Of a stretch of DNA of 64,000 bases, positions 54,307-64,000 are shown in pieces. The stretch is from positions 5,332,001 to 5,396,000 of the forward strand of contig NZ_CP107796.1 in assembly GCF_036345995.1 (NCBI RefSeq), given 5' to 3'. The notes beneath the pieces are model-generated. The model did not search any database and was not told the DNA's origin. It worked only from the letters and a program-made list of their open reading frames with translations. Position numbers and translations under genes: made by a program. Positions within the stretch are counted from its first letter, which is position 1. Each line of letters opens with the position of its first letter. The DNA comes from Streptomyces sp. NBC_00557. GTDB lineage: Bacteria; Actinomycetota; Actinomycetes; Streptomycetales; Streptomycetaceae.

Positions 54307-55686
54307 GTGAAGAGCGCCGTGGAGACCCTGAACCCGACCCGGGTTCGGCTCACTGTCGAGGTGCCCTTCGAGGAGCTCAAGGACAGCCTCGACGCGGCGT
54401 ACAAGAAGATCAACCAGCAGGTCACGGTGAAGGGCTTCCGCAAGGGCAAGATCCCCGCCCGGGTCATCGACCAGCGGTTCGGTCGGGGCGCCGTGCTCGA
54501 GGAGGCCGTCAACGACGCGCTTCCGAAGTTCTACACCGAGGCGGTCAACGAGGCGGAGCTGAGCCCGCTCGGCCAGCCCGAGGTCGACATCACCGAGCTG
54601 AAGGACGGCGAGACGCTGAACTTCACCGCCGAGGTCGACGTCCGCCCGGCCCTGGAGATCCCGGACTACTCCGGCATCGAGGTCGAGGTCGACGCCGTGG
54701 AGGTGACCGACGAGGACGTCGAGAAGTCCGTGGAGCAGCTGCGTGAGCGCTTCGCGTCGACCACCCCCGTCGAGCGCGCCGCCGAGGACGGCGACGTCGT
54801 CACCATCGACCTGCAGGCCAAGGTCGACGGCGAGGTCCTCGAGGACGGCATCGCCAACGGCGTCTCCTACACCATCGGCTCCGGTGAGCTGCTCGACGGC
54901 ATCGACGACGCCGTCAAGGGCCTGTCCGCGGGCGAGGAGGCCACCTTCACCTCCGAGCTGAAGGGCGGCTCCGCCGCGGGCAAGGAGGCCGAGGTCACCG
55001 TCAAGGTCACCCAGGTCGCCAAGCGTGAACTGCCCGAGCTGGACGACGACTTCGCGCAGCTCGCCTCCGAGTTCGACACGCTGGAGGAGCTGAAGGCCGA
55101 CAGCCGCAAGCGCCTCGCGAACATGAAGCAGTTCGACCAGGCCACCCAGGCCCAGGAGCGCGTCCTGGAGAAGCTGCTCGAGCTGGTCGAGGTCCCGGTC
55201 CCCGAGAAGCTGCTCGAGGACGAGATCAACACCCGCAAGCACAACCTGGAGCACCACCAGCTGGCGCAGATGGGTCTCACCCTCGACAAGTACCTGGAGA
55301 TCCAGGGCAAGACCGCCGAGGAGTTCGACGCCGAGACCCGCGAGGCGGCGATCAAGGGCATCAAGACCCAGTTCGTCCTGGACGAGCTGGTCAAGAAGGA
55401 GCAGCTCAACGTCAACCAGGAGGAGCTCACCGAGCACCTCATGCGGCGCGCCGCCTCCTCCGGCATGTCCCCCGACCAGTTCGCCCAGGCCGTCGTCGAG
55501 GGCGGCCAGGTGCCGCTCCTGGTCGGCGAGGTCGCCCGCGGCAAGGCCCTGGCCGTCGTGGTCGAGGCCGCCACGGTGAAGGACACCAACGGCGAGATCG
55601 TCGACCTGGACGACGAGGAGGACGAGGAGACGCCGGCCGAGGCCGCCGAGGCGTCGGAGACGTCCGAGGAGAACGCCGAGGGCTGA
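54307..55686 (+). CDS. tig: Trigger factor
   Basis: Ribosome-bound chaperone and peptidyl-prolyl isomerase, 459 residues. The ribosome-binding loop GFRKGKIP is at 43-50. The FKBP-like domain (about 150-240) and the helical C-terminal arms follow. The tail (about 430-459) is highly acidic (DLDDEEDEE). GTG 54307 has AAGGAG 9 bases before it. It is upstream of clpP1, as in other actinobacteria. Confidence 0.97.
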   Translation: MKSAVETLNPTRVRLTVEVPFEELKDSLDAAYKKINQQVTVKGFRKGKIPARVIDQRFGRGAVLEEAVNDALPKFYTEAVNEAELSPLGQPEVDITELKDGETLNFTAEVDVRPALEIPDYSGIEVEVDAVEVTDEDVEKSVEQLRERFASTTPVERAAEDGDVVTIDLQAKVDGEVLEDGIANGVSYTIGSGELLDGIDDAVKGLSAGEEATFTSELKGGSAAGKEAEVTVKVTQVAKRELPELDDDFAQLASEFDTLEELKADSRKRLANMKQFDQATQAQERVLEKLLELVEVPVPEKLLEDEINTRKHNLEHHQLAQMGLTLDKYLEIQGKTAEEFDAETREAAIKGIKTQFVLDELVKKEQLNVNQEELTEHLMRRAASSGMSPDQFAQAVVEGGQVPLLVGEVARGKALAVVVEAATVKDTNGEIVDLDDEEDEETPAEAAEASETSEENAEG

Positions 55687-55718
55687 CCGGCCCTACGGCG
55701 CCTGTGAGGCACGTACAG

Positions 55719-55747
55719 CGGGCCCTGGGGACTTTCCCCGGGGCCCG
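55719..55747. terminator. Terminator of tig
   Basis: 12-base arms (55719-55730, 55736-55747) with one G-T wobble and an ACTTT loop, 32 bases after the stop. It implies clpP1 has its own promoter. Confidence 0.85.
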
Positions 55748-55773
55748 TTCGTCGTATGCGGGGCGGCGGCCGG

Positions 55774-55825
55774 CCCCAGGGGCGCGGGGCTGTACCGACA
55801 TGCGGCTCCGCCGCGTGGGCGCGGA
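55774..55825. repeat. Streptomyces interspersed repeat element (AGGGGCGCGGGG type)
   Basis: The stretch CCCAGGGGCGCGGGGCTGTA followed by GCGGCTCCGCCGCG is a form of a short repeat found between genes throughout Streptomyces. A related copy lies at 62692-62750. It contains its own hairpin GCGGC-TCC-GCCGC. Confidence 0.6.
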
Positions 55826-55979
55826 CACCCCCCTCCACCCGCACCTGGACGATCATCCGCACCACCCCCCCGCAAACCGCCCCCGGCGCCCGGCGGAGCC
55901 GCTACGCCCCCGGCGAACACCCGCATTCCCGGGATTCCCCGAAGGGACCATCGCGTTAGGGTCCATGAAAGGCAGAACA

Positions 55980-56639
<660 letters not shown>

Positions 56640-56706
56640 CCGGCCCGGCCACGCCACGCACCGCGACGACACCAGCCCCCCGAACGCCACCAGGACGGTG
56701 AACCCC

Positions 56707-57372
56707 ATGAGCAACTTCCCCGGCGCCGCCAGCGGCATGTACGAAGGGCCCCGCCCCGACAGCCGCTATGTCATCCCGCGCTTCGTCGAGCGCACCTCCC
56801 AGGGCATCCGCGAGTACGACCCGTACGCGAAGCTCTTCGAGGAGCGCGTGATCTTCCTGGGCGTCCAGATCGACGACGCCTCCGCCAACGACGTCATGGC
56901 GCAGCTGCTGTGCCTGGAGTCGATGGACCCCGACCGGGACATCTCGATCTACATCAACAGCCCCGGCGGCGACATGACCGCCCTCACGGCGATCTACGAC
57001 ACGATGCAGTTCGTGAAGCCCGACATCCAGACGGTCTGCATGGGCCAGGCGGCCTCCGCCGCGGCCATCCTGCTCGCCGCCGGCACGCCGGGCAAGCGCA
57101 TGGCGCTGCCGAACTCCCGCGTGCTGATCCACCAGCCGGCGGGCTCCACCGGCCGCGGTCAGCTCTCCGACCTGGAGATCATCGCGAACGAGTTCACCCG
57201 GATGCGTACGCAGCTGGAGGAGATGCTGGCCAAGCACTCCAACCGGCCGATCGAGCAGGTCCGCGAGGACATCGAGCGGGACAAGATCCTCACGGCCGAG
57301 GAGGCGCTGGAGTACGGCCTCGTCGACCAGATCATCTCCACCCGCAAGCTGAACAACGCCGCGGTCCGCTGA
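56707..57372 (+). CDS. clpP2: ATP-dependent Clp protease proteolytic subunit 2
   Basis: Second peptidase subunit, 221 residues, which joins ClpP1 in a mixed tetradecamer. Triad: Ser117 ([11 protein letters not shown]), His142 (LIHQPAGS), Asp191. ATG 56707 ([14 protein letters not shown]). An oddity: the oxyanion-region segment reads [14 protein letters not shown] where SPGGS is common. It follows clpP1 by 67 bases, and a very long hairpin separates it from clpX. Confidence 0.96.
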   Translation: MSNFPGAASGMYEGPRPDSRYVIPRFVERTSQGIREYDPYAKLFEERVIFLGVQIDDASANDVMAQLLCLESMDPDRDISIYINSPGGDMTALTAIYDTMQFVKPDIQTVCMGQAASAAAILLAAGTPGKRMALPNSRVLIHQPAGSTGRGQLSDLEIIANEFTRMRTQLEEMLAKHSNRPIEQVREDIERDKILTAEEALEYGLVDQIISTRKLNNAAVR

Positions 57373-57390
57373 CCCGGCACGGCATACCAC

Positions 57391-57442
57391 GGGCCCCCCT
57401 TGGCAGGGCCCACCTCAAAGTGAACCCTGCCAAGGGGGGCCC
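57391..57442. terminator. 18-bp-stem hairpin between clpP2 and clpX
   Basis: Perfect 18-base arms (57391-57408 and 57425-57442) with a 16-base loop, 19 bases after clpP2. It is a terminator or attenuator, so clpX levels can be set apart from clpP1-clpP2. Confidence 0.85.
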
Positions 57443-57542
57443 GAACACGGGGCCCGGCAAGGTACCGTCGACATAAGGCAGCACCAGGAGCCGCTGGACT
57501 CGAAAGCGTCCGGGCGTCTCCCAGGCGAAGGGGAAGCACACC

Positions 57543-58829
57543 GTGGCACGCATCGGTGACGGCGGCGATCTGCTCAAGTGCTCGTTCTGCGGCAAGAGCC
57601 AGAAGCAGGTCAAGAAGCTCATCGCAGGGCCCGGTGTGTACATCTGCGACGAGTGCATCGATCTCTGCAACGAGATCATCGAGGAGGAACTCGCCGAGAC
57701 GAGCGAGGTGCGCTGGGAGGAACTCCCGAAGCCCCGCGAGATCTACGAGTTCCTCGAGGGCTACGTGGTCGGCCAGGAAGCGGCGAAGAAAGCCCTCTCG
57801 GTCGCGGTGTACAACCACTACAAGCGGGTCCAGGCGGGCGAGAACGGCGGCGCGAGCGGCCGTGACGACGCCATCGAGCTGGCGAAGTCCAACATCCTCC
57901 TGCTGGGCCCCACGGGCTCCGGCAAGACCCTCCTCGCGCAGACCCTGGCCCGCATGCTGAACGTCCCCTTCGCGATCGCCGACGCGACGGCGCTGACGGA
58001 GGCGGGCTATGTCGGCGAGGACGTCGAGAACATCCTGCTGAAGCTGATCCAGGCGGCGGACTACGACGTCAAGAAGGCCGAGACGGGGATCATCTACATC
58101 GACGAGATCGACAAGGTGGCCCGCAAGAGCGAGAACCCGTCGATCACCCGTGACGTCTCCGGCGAAGGCGTCCAGCAGGCCCTGCTGAAGATCCTCGAGG
58201 GCACCACGGCCTCGGTCCCGCCCCAGGGCGGCCGCAAACACCCCCACCAGGAGTTCATCCAGATCGACACGACGAACGTCCTGTTCATCGTGGGCGGCGC
58301 CTTCGCGGGCCTGGAGAAGATCATCGAGGCGCGGGCCGGCGCGAAGGGCATCGGCTTCGGCGCGACCATCCTGTCCAAGCGCGAGCTGGAGTCCAAGGAC
58401 GTCTTCGAGGACGTCATGCCGGAGGACCTGGTCAAGTTCGGCATGATCCCCGAGTTCATCGGCCGTCTGCCCGTGATCACCTCGGTCCACAACCTCGACC
58501 GCGAGGCCCTGCTGAAGATCCTGGTGGAGCCCCGCAACGCCCTGGTCAAGCAGTACCAGCGCCTCTTCGAACTCGACGGCGTGGAGCTGGACTTCGAGCG
58601 CGAGGCCCTGGAGGCCATCGCCGACCAGGCCATCCTCCGCCAGACCGGCGCCCGGGGCTTGCGCGCCATCATGGAGGAAGTCCTCCAGGGCGTCATGTAC
58701 GAGGTCCCGTCCCGCAAGGACGTGGCCCGCGTCGTCATCACAGCCGACGTGGTCCTCTCCAACGTCAACCCGACCCTGATCCCCCGCGACGCGCGGGGCC
58801 GCGGCTCGGGGGAGCAGAAGTCGGCGTAA
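57543..58829 (+). CDS. clpX: ClpX AAA+ unfoldase
   Basis: ATP-dependent unfoldase that feeds ClpP, 428 residues. The N-terminal C4 zinc domain has C13, C16, C35, C38. Walker A GPTGSGKT is at 122-129, the pore loop is GYVGEDVEN, Walker [14 protein letters not shown] and sensor motifs [13 protein letters not shown] 57543. It has its own upstream region of about 100 bases after the hairpin and ends at a convergent terminator. Confidence 0.97.
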   Translation: MARIGDGGDLLKCSFCGKSQKQVKKLIAGPGVYICDECIDLCNEIIEEELAETSEVRWEELPKPREIYEFLEGYVVGQEAAKKALSVAVYNHYKRVQAGENGGASGRDDAIELAKSNILLLGPTGSGKTLLAQTLARMLNVPFAIADATALTEAGYVGEDVENILLKLIQAADYDVKKAETGIIYIDEIDKVARKSENPSITRDVSGEGVQQALLKILEGTTASVPPQGGRKHPHQEFIQIDTTNVLFIVGGAFAGLEKIIEARAGAKGIGFGATILSKRELESKDVFEDVMPEDLVKFGMIPEFIGRLPVITSVHNLDREALLKILVEPRNALVKQYQRLFELDGVELDFEREALEAIADQAILRQTGARGLRAIMEEVLQGVMYEVPSRKDVARVVITADVVLSNVNPTLIPRDARGRGSGEQKSA

Positions 58830-58844
58830 CCGCCGCAGACACGC

Positions 58845-58880
58845 CGAAGGGGCCCCGGTCGACCGACCGGGGCCCCTTCG
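58845..58880. terminator. Terminator after clpX
   Basis: Long inverted repeat between convergent genes: arms of at least 15 bases (58845-58859, 58866-58880). Confidence 0.85.
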
Positions 58881-58897
58881 CGTCAGGACCTACGGGG

Positions 58898-59866
58898 TCA
58901 GGCCTTCACCCGCACGTCGTTGCGCAGCTTCGCGGCCAGCTGGGCGGCGTCCTCCATCGAGGTGCTCTTCCCCGCAGCCATTCCCGCCATGTCGAACGAG
59001 ATGACGTACGCGACAGTGCTGTGGTCGGCCCATGCACAGACCGGCATGGTGATCGTCTTGCCCGACTCGCTGCTCTCGATGGACTGGCACTTCATGACGC
59101 CGTTCGAGAAGCCGGAAGGCGACATCTTCTGCGGGCTGCCGACGAGCTTGCCCTTGGAGGCAGAAGTGTCCTTCTGCGACTCCTCCTTCATCATCGCGAA
59201 CATCCCGTCGACGACCTTCTCCGGGTCGTTGACCGTGCCGTACACCCCGGAGAAGCTGAGGCTCTTCGCGGTGAAGCCCGAGCCGGAGGTGTAGCCGGCG
59301 CTCACGTCCTTCGGGTTCTCGACGCCGAGCGCCTCCGTTTTCTTCAGGTCGTCCTGGCTCATGCCGTCGGAGGAGTCGCCTTCCGACTTCTTGTACGTCC
59401 CGTTGATCACCGTCGCCTGAGCGACCAGCTTGTGCGGGCCGTCGTCCGCCACGCTTCCGCTGCCGCCGCTGCCCCCGCCGATCGCGAAGGCCACGCCCAC
59501 CGCCACGGCCGCCACCACGGCCACCGCGCCGATGATCAGGCCCGTCTTCTTCTTGCCGCCGCCCGCCTGCGGCGCCTGCGGCATGCCGTAGGGCTGCTGC
59601 TGGCCGTACGGGTTCGGCTGCTGCGGCACGCCCTGCTGCGGGTAGCCGCCCTGCTGCGGGTAGCCGTACCCCGGCTGCGGCGGCGCAGCCGGAGGCGCCT
59701 GCTGCGGGTAGCCGTAGCCGGGCTGCGGGGCCTGCGGCTGCTGGCCGTACGGGCCCGGCTGGCCGTAGGGCCCCGGCTGGCCGTACGGACCGGGCTGCCC
59801 CTGCTGGCCGTAGGGACCCGGCTGCTGGGGCTGCCCGCCGTACGGGCCCGGCTGGTTGTTGCTCAT
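58898..59866 (-). CDS. Pro/Gln/Gly-rich single-pass membrane protein
   Basis: A 322-residue protein. The N-terminus (about 1-115) is a low-complexity cytosolic region of repeated GQPGPYG / QPGYGYPQQ units. One membrane helix is at about 120-143 ([24 protein letters not shown]), and the extracellular domain (about 150-322) has two Cys. It is the common actinobacterial PYG-rich design of unknown function. ATG 59866 has GGGGGAA upstream. Convergent with clpX. Confidence 0.82.
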   Translation of the reverse strand: MSNNQPGPYGGQPQQPGPYGQQGQPGPYGQPGPYGQPGPYGQQPQAPQPGYGYPQQAPPAAPPQPGYGYPQQGGYPQQGVPQQPNPYGQQQPYGMPQAPQAGGGKKKTGLIIGAVAVVAAVAVGVAFAIGGGSGGSGSVADDGPHKLVAQATVINGTYKKSEGDSSDGMSQDDLKKTEALGVENPKDVSAGYTSGSGFTAKSLSFSGVYGTVNDPEKVVDGMFAMMKEESQKDTSASKGKLVGSPQKMSPSGFSNGVMKCQSIESSESGKTITMPVCAWADHSTVAYVISFDMAGMAAGKSTSMEDAAQLAAKLRNDVRVKA

Positions 59867-59990
59867 TTCTGGGTTCCCCCTTGGATGCTTATGTGTTCCT
59901 GACATCCTGGCCCAGCCCCGGGCAACGCACGGCACCGGGGGCCGCACCGTTACAGAACAAACGCGTTTCGGGACCACCCCGTGACCCCTC

Positions 59991-59996
59991 TAAACT
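59991..59996 (+). promoter_or_regulatory. -10 box of leaderless valS
   Basis: TAAACT lies exactly 7 bases before GTG 60004, so transcription should start at or next to the start codon. Confidence 0.55.
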
Positions 59997-60003
59997 GACC
60001 CCC

Positions 60004-62628
60004 GTGACCGAGAACGCTCAGCAGCAGCCACCCGCGCCCGCCACCGAACTGCCGACCCAGTACGCGCCGGCCGATGTAGAGGGGCCGCTGTACGAGCGCT
60101 GGGTAGAGCGGGGCTACTTCGAGGCGGACGAGAAGAGCGACAAGCCGCCGTACACGATCGTCATCCCGCCGCCGAACGTCACGGGCAGCCTGCACCTCGG
60201 GCACGCCTTCGAGCACACCCTCATCGACGCCCTGACGCGCCGCAAGCGCATGCAGGGCTACGAGACGCTGTGGCAGCCCGGCATGGACCACGCCGGCATC
60301 GCCACGCAGAACGTCGTCGAGCGCGAGCTGGGCAAGGAAGGAAAGTCCCGGCACGACCTCGGCCGTGAGGCGTTCGTCGAGCGCGTCTGGCAGTGGAAGG
60401 CCGAGTCCGGCGGGCAGATCTCCGGGCAGATGCGCCGCCTCGGCGACGGCGTCGCCTGGTCCCGTGAGCGCTTCACCATGGACGAGGGCCTCTCCCAGGC
60501 CGTCCAGACCATCTTCAAGCGCCTCTACGACGACGAGCTGATCTACCGCGCCGAGCGCATCATCAACTGGTGCCCGCGCTGCCTGACGGCCATCTCGGAC
60601 ATCGAGGTCGAGTACCAGGACGACGACGGCGAGCTCGTCTCCATGAAGTACGGCGACGGGGACGACACCATCGTCGTCGCCACCACCCGCGCCGAGACGA
60701 TGCTCGGTGACACCGCCGTCGCCGTCCACCCCGACGACGAGCGCTACAAGCACCTGGTCGGCAAGCTCATCAGGCTCCCGCTGACCGACCGCTCCATCCC
60801 GGTCGTCGCCGACACCCACGTCGACCCCGAGTTCGGCACCGGCGCCGTCAAGGTCACCCCGGCCCACGACCCGAACGACTTCGAGATCGGCCAGCGGCAC
60901 GACCTGCCGTCCATCACCGTGATGGACGAGCACGCCGTCATCACCGTCCACGGCCCCTTCCAGGGCATGGACCGCCTGGAGGCCCGCTCGGCGATCGTCG
61001 CCGCGCTGCGCGCCGAGGGCCGGATCGTCGCCGAGAAGCGGCCGTACGTCCACTCCGTCGGCCACTGCTCGCGCTGCAAGACCACCATCGAGCCGCGCCT
61101 GTCGATGCAGTGGTGGGTCAAGGTCGGCCCGCTGGCCAAGGCCGCCGGCGACGCCGTCCGCGACGGCCGCGTCAGGATCCATCCGCAGGAGATGGAGAAG
61201 CGGTACTTCGACTGGGTCGACAACCTCCACGACTGGTGCATCTCGCGGCAGTTGTGGTGGGGCCACCGCATCCCGGTCTGGTACGGCCCGAACGGCGAGG
61301 TCGTCTGCGTCGGACCCGACGACGAGGCCCCGACCGGCGAGGGCTGGCACCAGGACACCGACGTCCTCGACACCTGGTTCTCCTCGGGCCTGTGGCCGTT
61401 CTCCACCCTCGGCTGGCCCGAACAGACCGAGTCGCTCGCGAAGTTCTACCCGAACTCCGTCCTGGTCACCGGCTACGACATCCTCTTCTTCTGGGTCGCC
61501 CGGATGATGATGTTCGGCCTGTACGCGATGGACGGCACCCCGCCGTTCCACACCATCGCGCTGCACGGCATGGTCCGCGACCAGTTCGGCAAGAAGATGT
61601 CGAAGTCCTTCGGCAACGCGGTCAACCCGCTGGACTGGATGGACAAGTACGGCTCCGACGCGCTCCGCTTCACCCTCGCGCGCGGCGCCAACCCGGGCGT
61701 CGACGTCCCGATCGGCGAGGACTGGGTCCAGGGCTCCCGCAACTTCGCCAACAAGATCTGGAACGCCACCCGCTTCGCGCTGATGAACGGCGCCACGGTC
61801 GAGGGCGAGCTGCCGGACGCGTCGAAGATGTCGGCGACGGACCGCTGGATCCTCTCCCGCCTGAACTCCGTCGTCGCCGAAGTCGACGCCTACTACGACG
61901 ACTTCCAGTTCGCCAAGCTGTCGGACGCCCTGTTCCACTTCGCGTGGGACGAGGTCTTCGACTGGTACGTCGAGCTGTCCAAGACGGTCTTCCAGGCGGG
62001 CGGCGAGCCGGCCGAGGTCTCCAAGCGGGTCCTGGGCGAGGTCCTGGACGTCACCCTGAAGCTGCTGCACCCGGTGGTCCCGTTCGTCACGGAGACCCTG
62101 TGGACGACGCTGACGGGCGGCGAGTCCCTCGTCATCGCCGAGTGGCCGAGCGACAGCGGCTTCCGCGACCGGGCCGCCGAGCAGGAGATCGAGACCCTCC
62201 AGTCGGTCATCACCGAGGTCCGCCGCTTCCGCGCCGACCAGGGCCTCCAGCCCGGCCAGCGCGTCCCGGCCCGCCTGACGCTCGACGGTACGGCCCTCGC
62301 CCCGCACGAGGCCGCCATCCGCCAGCTGCTGCGCCTGCAGCCGGAGGGCGAGAACTTCACGGCCACGGCCACCCTGCCGGTCGCCGGCGCCGAGGTCGCG
62401 CTCGACCTCTCCGGCACGATCGACGTGGCCGCCGAGCGCAAGCGCCTCGCGAAGGACCTTGCGGCCGCGGAGAAGGAGAAGGCCCAGGCCACGGCCAAGC
62501 TCGGCAACGAGGCGTTCCTGGCCAAGGCCCCGGAGAACGTGGTGGACAAGATCCGCACGCGGCTCGCCAAGGCCGAGGAGGACATCACCCGCATCCAGGC
62601 CCAGCTGGAGAAGCTGCCGCAGGCGTAA
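60004..62628 (+). CDS. valS: Valyl-tRNA synthetase
   Basis: Class I synthetase that charges tRNA-Val, 874 residues. The HIGH-type motif is HLGH (64-67) in [17 protein letters not shown], and the KMSKS signature is at 531-535 ([10 protein letters not shown]). Editing domain ([17 protein letters not shown]), anticodon-binding domain and C-terminal coiled coil ([25 protein letters not shown]) are complete. GTG 60004. Followed by a hairpin and folC. Confidence 0.97.
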   Translation: MTENAQQQPPAPATELPTQYAPADVEGPLYERWVERGYFEADEKSDKPPYTIVIPPPNVTGSLHLGHAFEHTLIDALTRRKRMQGYETLWQPGMDHAGIATQNVVERELGKEGKSRHDLGREAFVERVWQWKAESGGQISGQMRRLGDGVAWSRERFTMDEGLSQAVQTIFKRLYDDELIYRAERIINWCPRCLTAISDIEVEYQDDDGELVSMKYGDGDDTIVVATTRAETMLGDTAVAVHPDDERYKHLVGKLIRLPLTDRSIPVVADTHVDPEFGTGAVKVTPAHDPNDFEIGQRHDLPSITVMDEHAVITVHGPFQGMDRLEARSAIVAALRAEGRIVAEKRPYVHSVGHCSRCKTTIEPRLSMQWWVKVGPLAKAAGDAVRDGRVRIHPQEMEKRYFDWVDNLHDWCISRQLWWGHRIPVWYGPNGEVVCVGPDDEAPTGEGWHQDTDVLDTWFSSGLWPFSTLGWPEQTESLAKFYPNSVLVTGYDILFFWVARMMMFGLYAMDGTPPFHTIALHGMVRDQFGKKMSKSFGNAVNPLDWMDKYGSDALRFTLARGANPGVDVPIGEDWVQGSRNFANKIWNATRFALMNGATVEGELPDASKMSATDRWILSRLNSVVAEVDAYYDDFQFAKLSDALFHFAWDEVFDWYVELSKTVFQAGGEPAEVSKRVLGEVLDVTLKLLHPVVPFVTETLWTTLTGGESLVIAEWPSDSGFRDRAAEQEIETLQSVITEVRRFRADQGLQPGQRVPARLTLDGTALAPHEAAIRQLLRLQPEGENFTATATLPVAGAEVALDLSGTIDVAAERKRLAKDLAAAEKEKAQATAKLGNEAFLAKAPENVVDKIRTRLAKAEEDITRIQAQLEKLPQA

Positions 62629-62640
62629 GGGCTCGTACGA

Positions 62641-62684
62641 CGCCGAAGGCCCCCGTACCTTCGAGGTACCGGGGGCCTTCGGCG
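62641..62684. terminator. Terminator of valS
   Basis: 19-base arms (62641-62659 and 62665-62684) with one bulged base and a short loop, 12 bases after valS. Confidence 0.87.
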
Positions 62685-62691
62685 CCCCGTG

Positions 62692-62750
62692 AGGGGCGCG
62701 GGGAACTGCGCGAGCAACCACGAAGGACCTGCAGCCGGTCGACAGGACAA
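62692..62750. repeat. Streptomyces interspersed repeat element (AGGGGCGCGGGGAACTGCGC type)
   Basis: AGGGGCGCGGGGAACTGCGC followed by a [26 protein letters not shown] segment is the common form of a short repeat found after many Streptomyces genes. It lies directly after the valS terminator. Confidence 0.7.
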
Positions 62751-62804
62751 GCCACCCCATACCGGCGCCGCCAAGCCACCGCACCCTTTGTCGGTGCCGC
62801 TCCG

Positions 62805-62810
62805 TAGACT
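62805..62810 (+). promoter_or_regulatory. -10 box of leaderless folC
   Basis: TAGACT lies exactly 7 bases before GTG 62818, the same leaderless layout as valS. Confidence 0.55.
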
Positions 62811-62817
62811 GGGCCCC

Positions 62818-64000
62818 GTGAGCGACCCGAACGGCACCGACCAGCCCGACCCCCTCGACAGCTTCGACGAGATCATCGCCGAGGAGACCACCCGTGACCC
62901 CGACCTCGCGGTGATCGAGGCCGGCAGCCGCACCCTGCGCACCCAGGGGGGCCCGCCGCAGGCCGACGTACCCGCCCGGCCCGAGGACCCCGAGGTCGAC
63001 AAGGCCCTGCGCGAGGTCGAGGCCGAGCTGGCCACCCGCTGGGGCGAGACCAAGCTGGAGCCGTCGGTCAGCCGCATCTCCGCGCTGATGGACGTCCTGG
63101 GCGAGCCCCAGCGCTCCTACCCCTCGATCCACATCACGGGCACCAACGGCAAGACCTCCACCGCCCGCATGATCGAGGCCCTGCTCGGCGCCTTCGAGCT
63201 GCGCACCGGCCGCTACACCAGCCCCCACGTGCAGTCGATCACCGAGCGGATCAGCCTGGACGGCGGCCCGATCTCCGCCGAGCGCTTCATCGAGACGTAC
63301 GACGACATCAAGCCGTACGTGGAGATGGTGGACGGACAGCAGGAGTACCGGCTGTCGTTCTTCGAGGTCCTCACCGGCATGGCGTACGCGGCCTTCGCGG
63401 ACGCGCCGGTCGACGTGGCCGTCGTCGAGGTCGGCATGGGCGGCTCCTGGGACGCCACCAACGTGATCGACGGAGATGTCGCGGTGATCACCCCGATCGA
63501 CCTCGACCACACCGACCGCCTCGGCGAGACGACCGCGGAGATCGCCGGCGAGAAGAGCGGCATCATCAAGCAGGACGCGACCGTCATCCTGGCGCAGCAG
63601 CCGGTGGAGGCGGCGCAGGTGCTGCTGAAGAAGGCCGTGGAGGTGGACGCCACCGTGGCCCGCGAGGGCCTGGAGTTCGGCGTCGTCGCCCGGCAGGTCG
63701 CCGTCGGCGGGCAGCTGCTCACGCTGCGCGGACTCGGCGGCGAGTACCCCGAGGTGTACCTCCCGCTGCACGGCGCCCACCAGGCGCACAACGCGGCCGT
63801 CGCCCTCGCCGCCGTCGAGGCGTTCTTCGGGGTCGGCGCCCAGCGCGCCGAGCCGCTGGACATCGACACCGTCCGCAAGGCCTTCGCGGCCGTCTCCTCG
63901 CCGGGCCGCCTGGAGGTCGTACGGCGCTCTCCGACCGTCGTGCTGGACGCCGCGCACAACCCGGCGGGGGCGCGGGTGACGGCGGAGGCGGTGCAGGAGG
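62818..64000 (+). CDS. folC: Folylpolyglutamate/dihydrofolate synthase (3' end outside window)
   Basis: Adds glutamate to dihydropteroate and to folates. About 394 codons are visible from GTG 62818; the C-terminus is beyond the window. The ATP loop is ITGTNGKTS (about 106-114), with SPHVQSITERI, VEVGMGGSWDATN and DLDHTDRLG following the Mur-ligase fold. The first 70 residues are an acidic, poorly conserved extension. Placed after valS as in other Streptomyces. Confidence 0.96.
   Translation, partial: MSDPNGTDQPDPLDSFDEIIAEETTRDPDLAVIEAGSRTLRTQGGPPQADVPARPEDPEVDKALREVEAELATRWGETKLEPSVSRISALMDVLGEPQRSYPSIHITGTNGKTSTARMIEALLGAFELRTGRYTSPHVQSITERISLDGGPISAERFIETYDDIKPYVEMVDGQQEYRLSFFEVLTGMAYAAFADAPVDVAVVEVGMGGSWDATNVIDGDVAVITPIDLDHTDRLGETTAEIAGEKSGIIKQDATVILAQQPVEAAQVLLKKAVEVDATVAREGLEFGVVARQVAVGGQLLTLRGLGGEYPEVYLPLHGAHQAHNAAVALAAVEAFFGVGAQRAEPLDIDTVRKAFAAVSSPGRLEVVRRSPTVVLDAAHNPAGARVTAEAVQE

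Noticed and set aside
55747..55761. ClgR box for clpP1
   Set aside because: GTTCG...GCG similarity is partial and overlaps the tig terminator, so it is not claimed as a feature.
59950..63957. 1335-residue minus-strand frame opposite valS and folC
   Set aside because: Antisense shadow with no domains; both plus-strand genes are complete and recognised.

Overview
The window is chromosomal DNA from a Streptomyces or very close relative. It has very high G+C with strongly G/C-biased third codon positions and many GTG starts. Several genes look leaderless, with a TANNNT box about 7 bases before the start codon. It carries the tig-clpP1-clpP2-clpX / valS-folC block, a ROK-controlled csn-type sugar operon, lividans-type PepN and a mycothiol-type thioredoxin-fold protein. 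No prophage, insertion sequence, CRISPR array or biosynthetic cluster is visible. This looks like conserved chromosomal core with small insertions, relics and deletion scars.

Layout. 1-3329 (minus strand): start of a chitosan-oligosaccharide-type ABC operon (ROK regulator, lipoprotein, permease running off the window) with a perfect ROK operator upstream. 3529-9023: broken Uma2 nuclease gene, MscS channel, HNH nuclease, and an ABC exporter with its PadR regulator. 9202-11957: repeat-containing small protein, MalQ and small membrane protein. 12084-17574: MFS exporter with divergent XRE/MmyB regulator, a deletion scar joining TetR and flavin-monooxygenase 3' ends, a MarR/DMT exporter pair and a class I amidotransferase. 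17661-23809: aminopeptidase N, DUF1203 protein, aspartate-semialdehyde dehydrogenase, ECF sigma factor with membrane partner. 23839-31811: CGNR regulator, VOC, PPOX and NUDIX genes, Tat phosphoesterase, serine hydrolase, glycosyltransferase, SGNH esterase. 31878-38547: AbiEi/Vsr-like protein, second PepN paralogue, DsbA-like protein, DUF3887 protein, superoxide dismutase relic, amino acid permease. 38670-43888: alkanesulfonate/taurine-type sulfur operon (dioxygenase, SsuB, SsuC, SsuA) with a ROK regulator and two cysteine-containing candidate leader ORFs. 44181-52966: bioY, Fpg/Nei glycosylase, rpiB, second amino acid permease, Eis-type acetyltransferase, SpoIIE-type phosphatase, HD protein, acyltransferase, 64-residue membrane protein. 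52967-53803: G+C-rich degenerate repeats enclosing an acyl-CoA ligase relic. 53804-64000: tRNA-Gly, tRNA-Pro, tig, clpP1, clpP2, clpX, a Pro/Gln-rich membrane protein, valS and the 5' part of folC.

How the genes work together. The tig-clp block is the protein folding and degradation module: trigger factor at the ribosome exit, a two-type ClpP peptidase and its ClpX unfoldase. The csn operon imports amino-sugar oligomers under its own repressor. The ssu/tauD block captures organosulfur compounds, and its leader ORFs suggest control by cysteine supply. Regulator-transporter pairs (PadR/ABC, MarR/DMT, XRE/MFS) look like local efflux switches. The most notable non-gene signals are the leader ORFs, four gene relics (Uma2, TetR/monooxygenase, SOD, acyl-CoA ligase), a 44-bp exact duplication around one relic, and a long hairpin between clpP2 and clpX.
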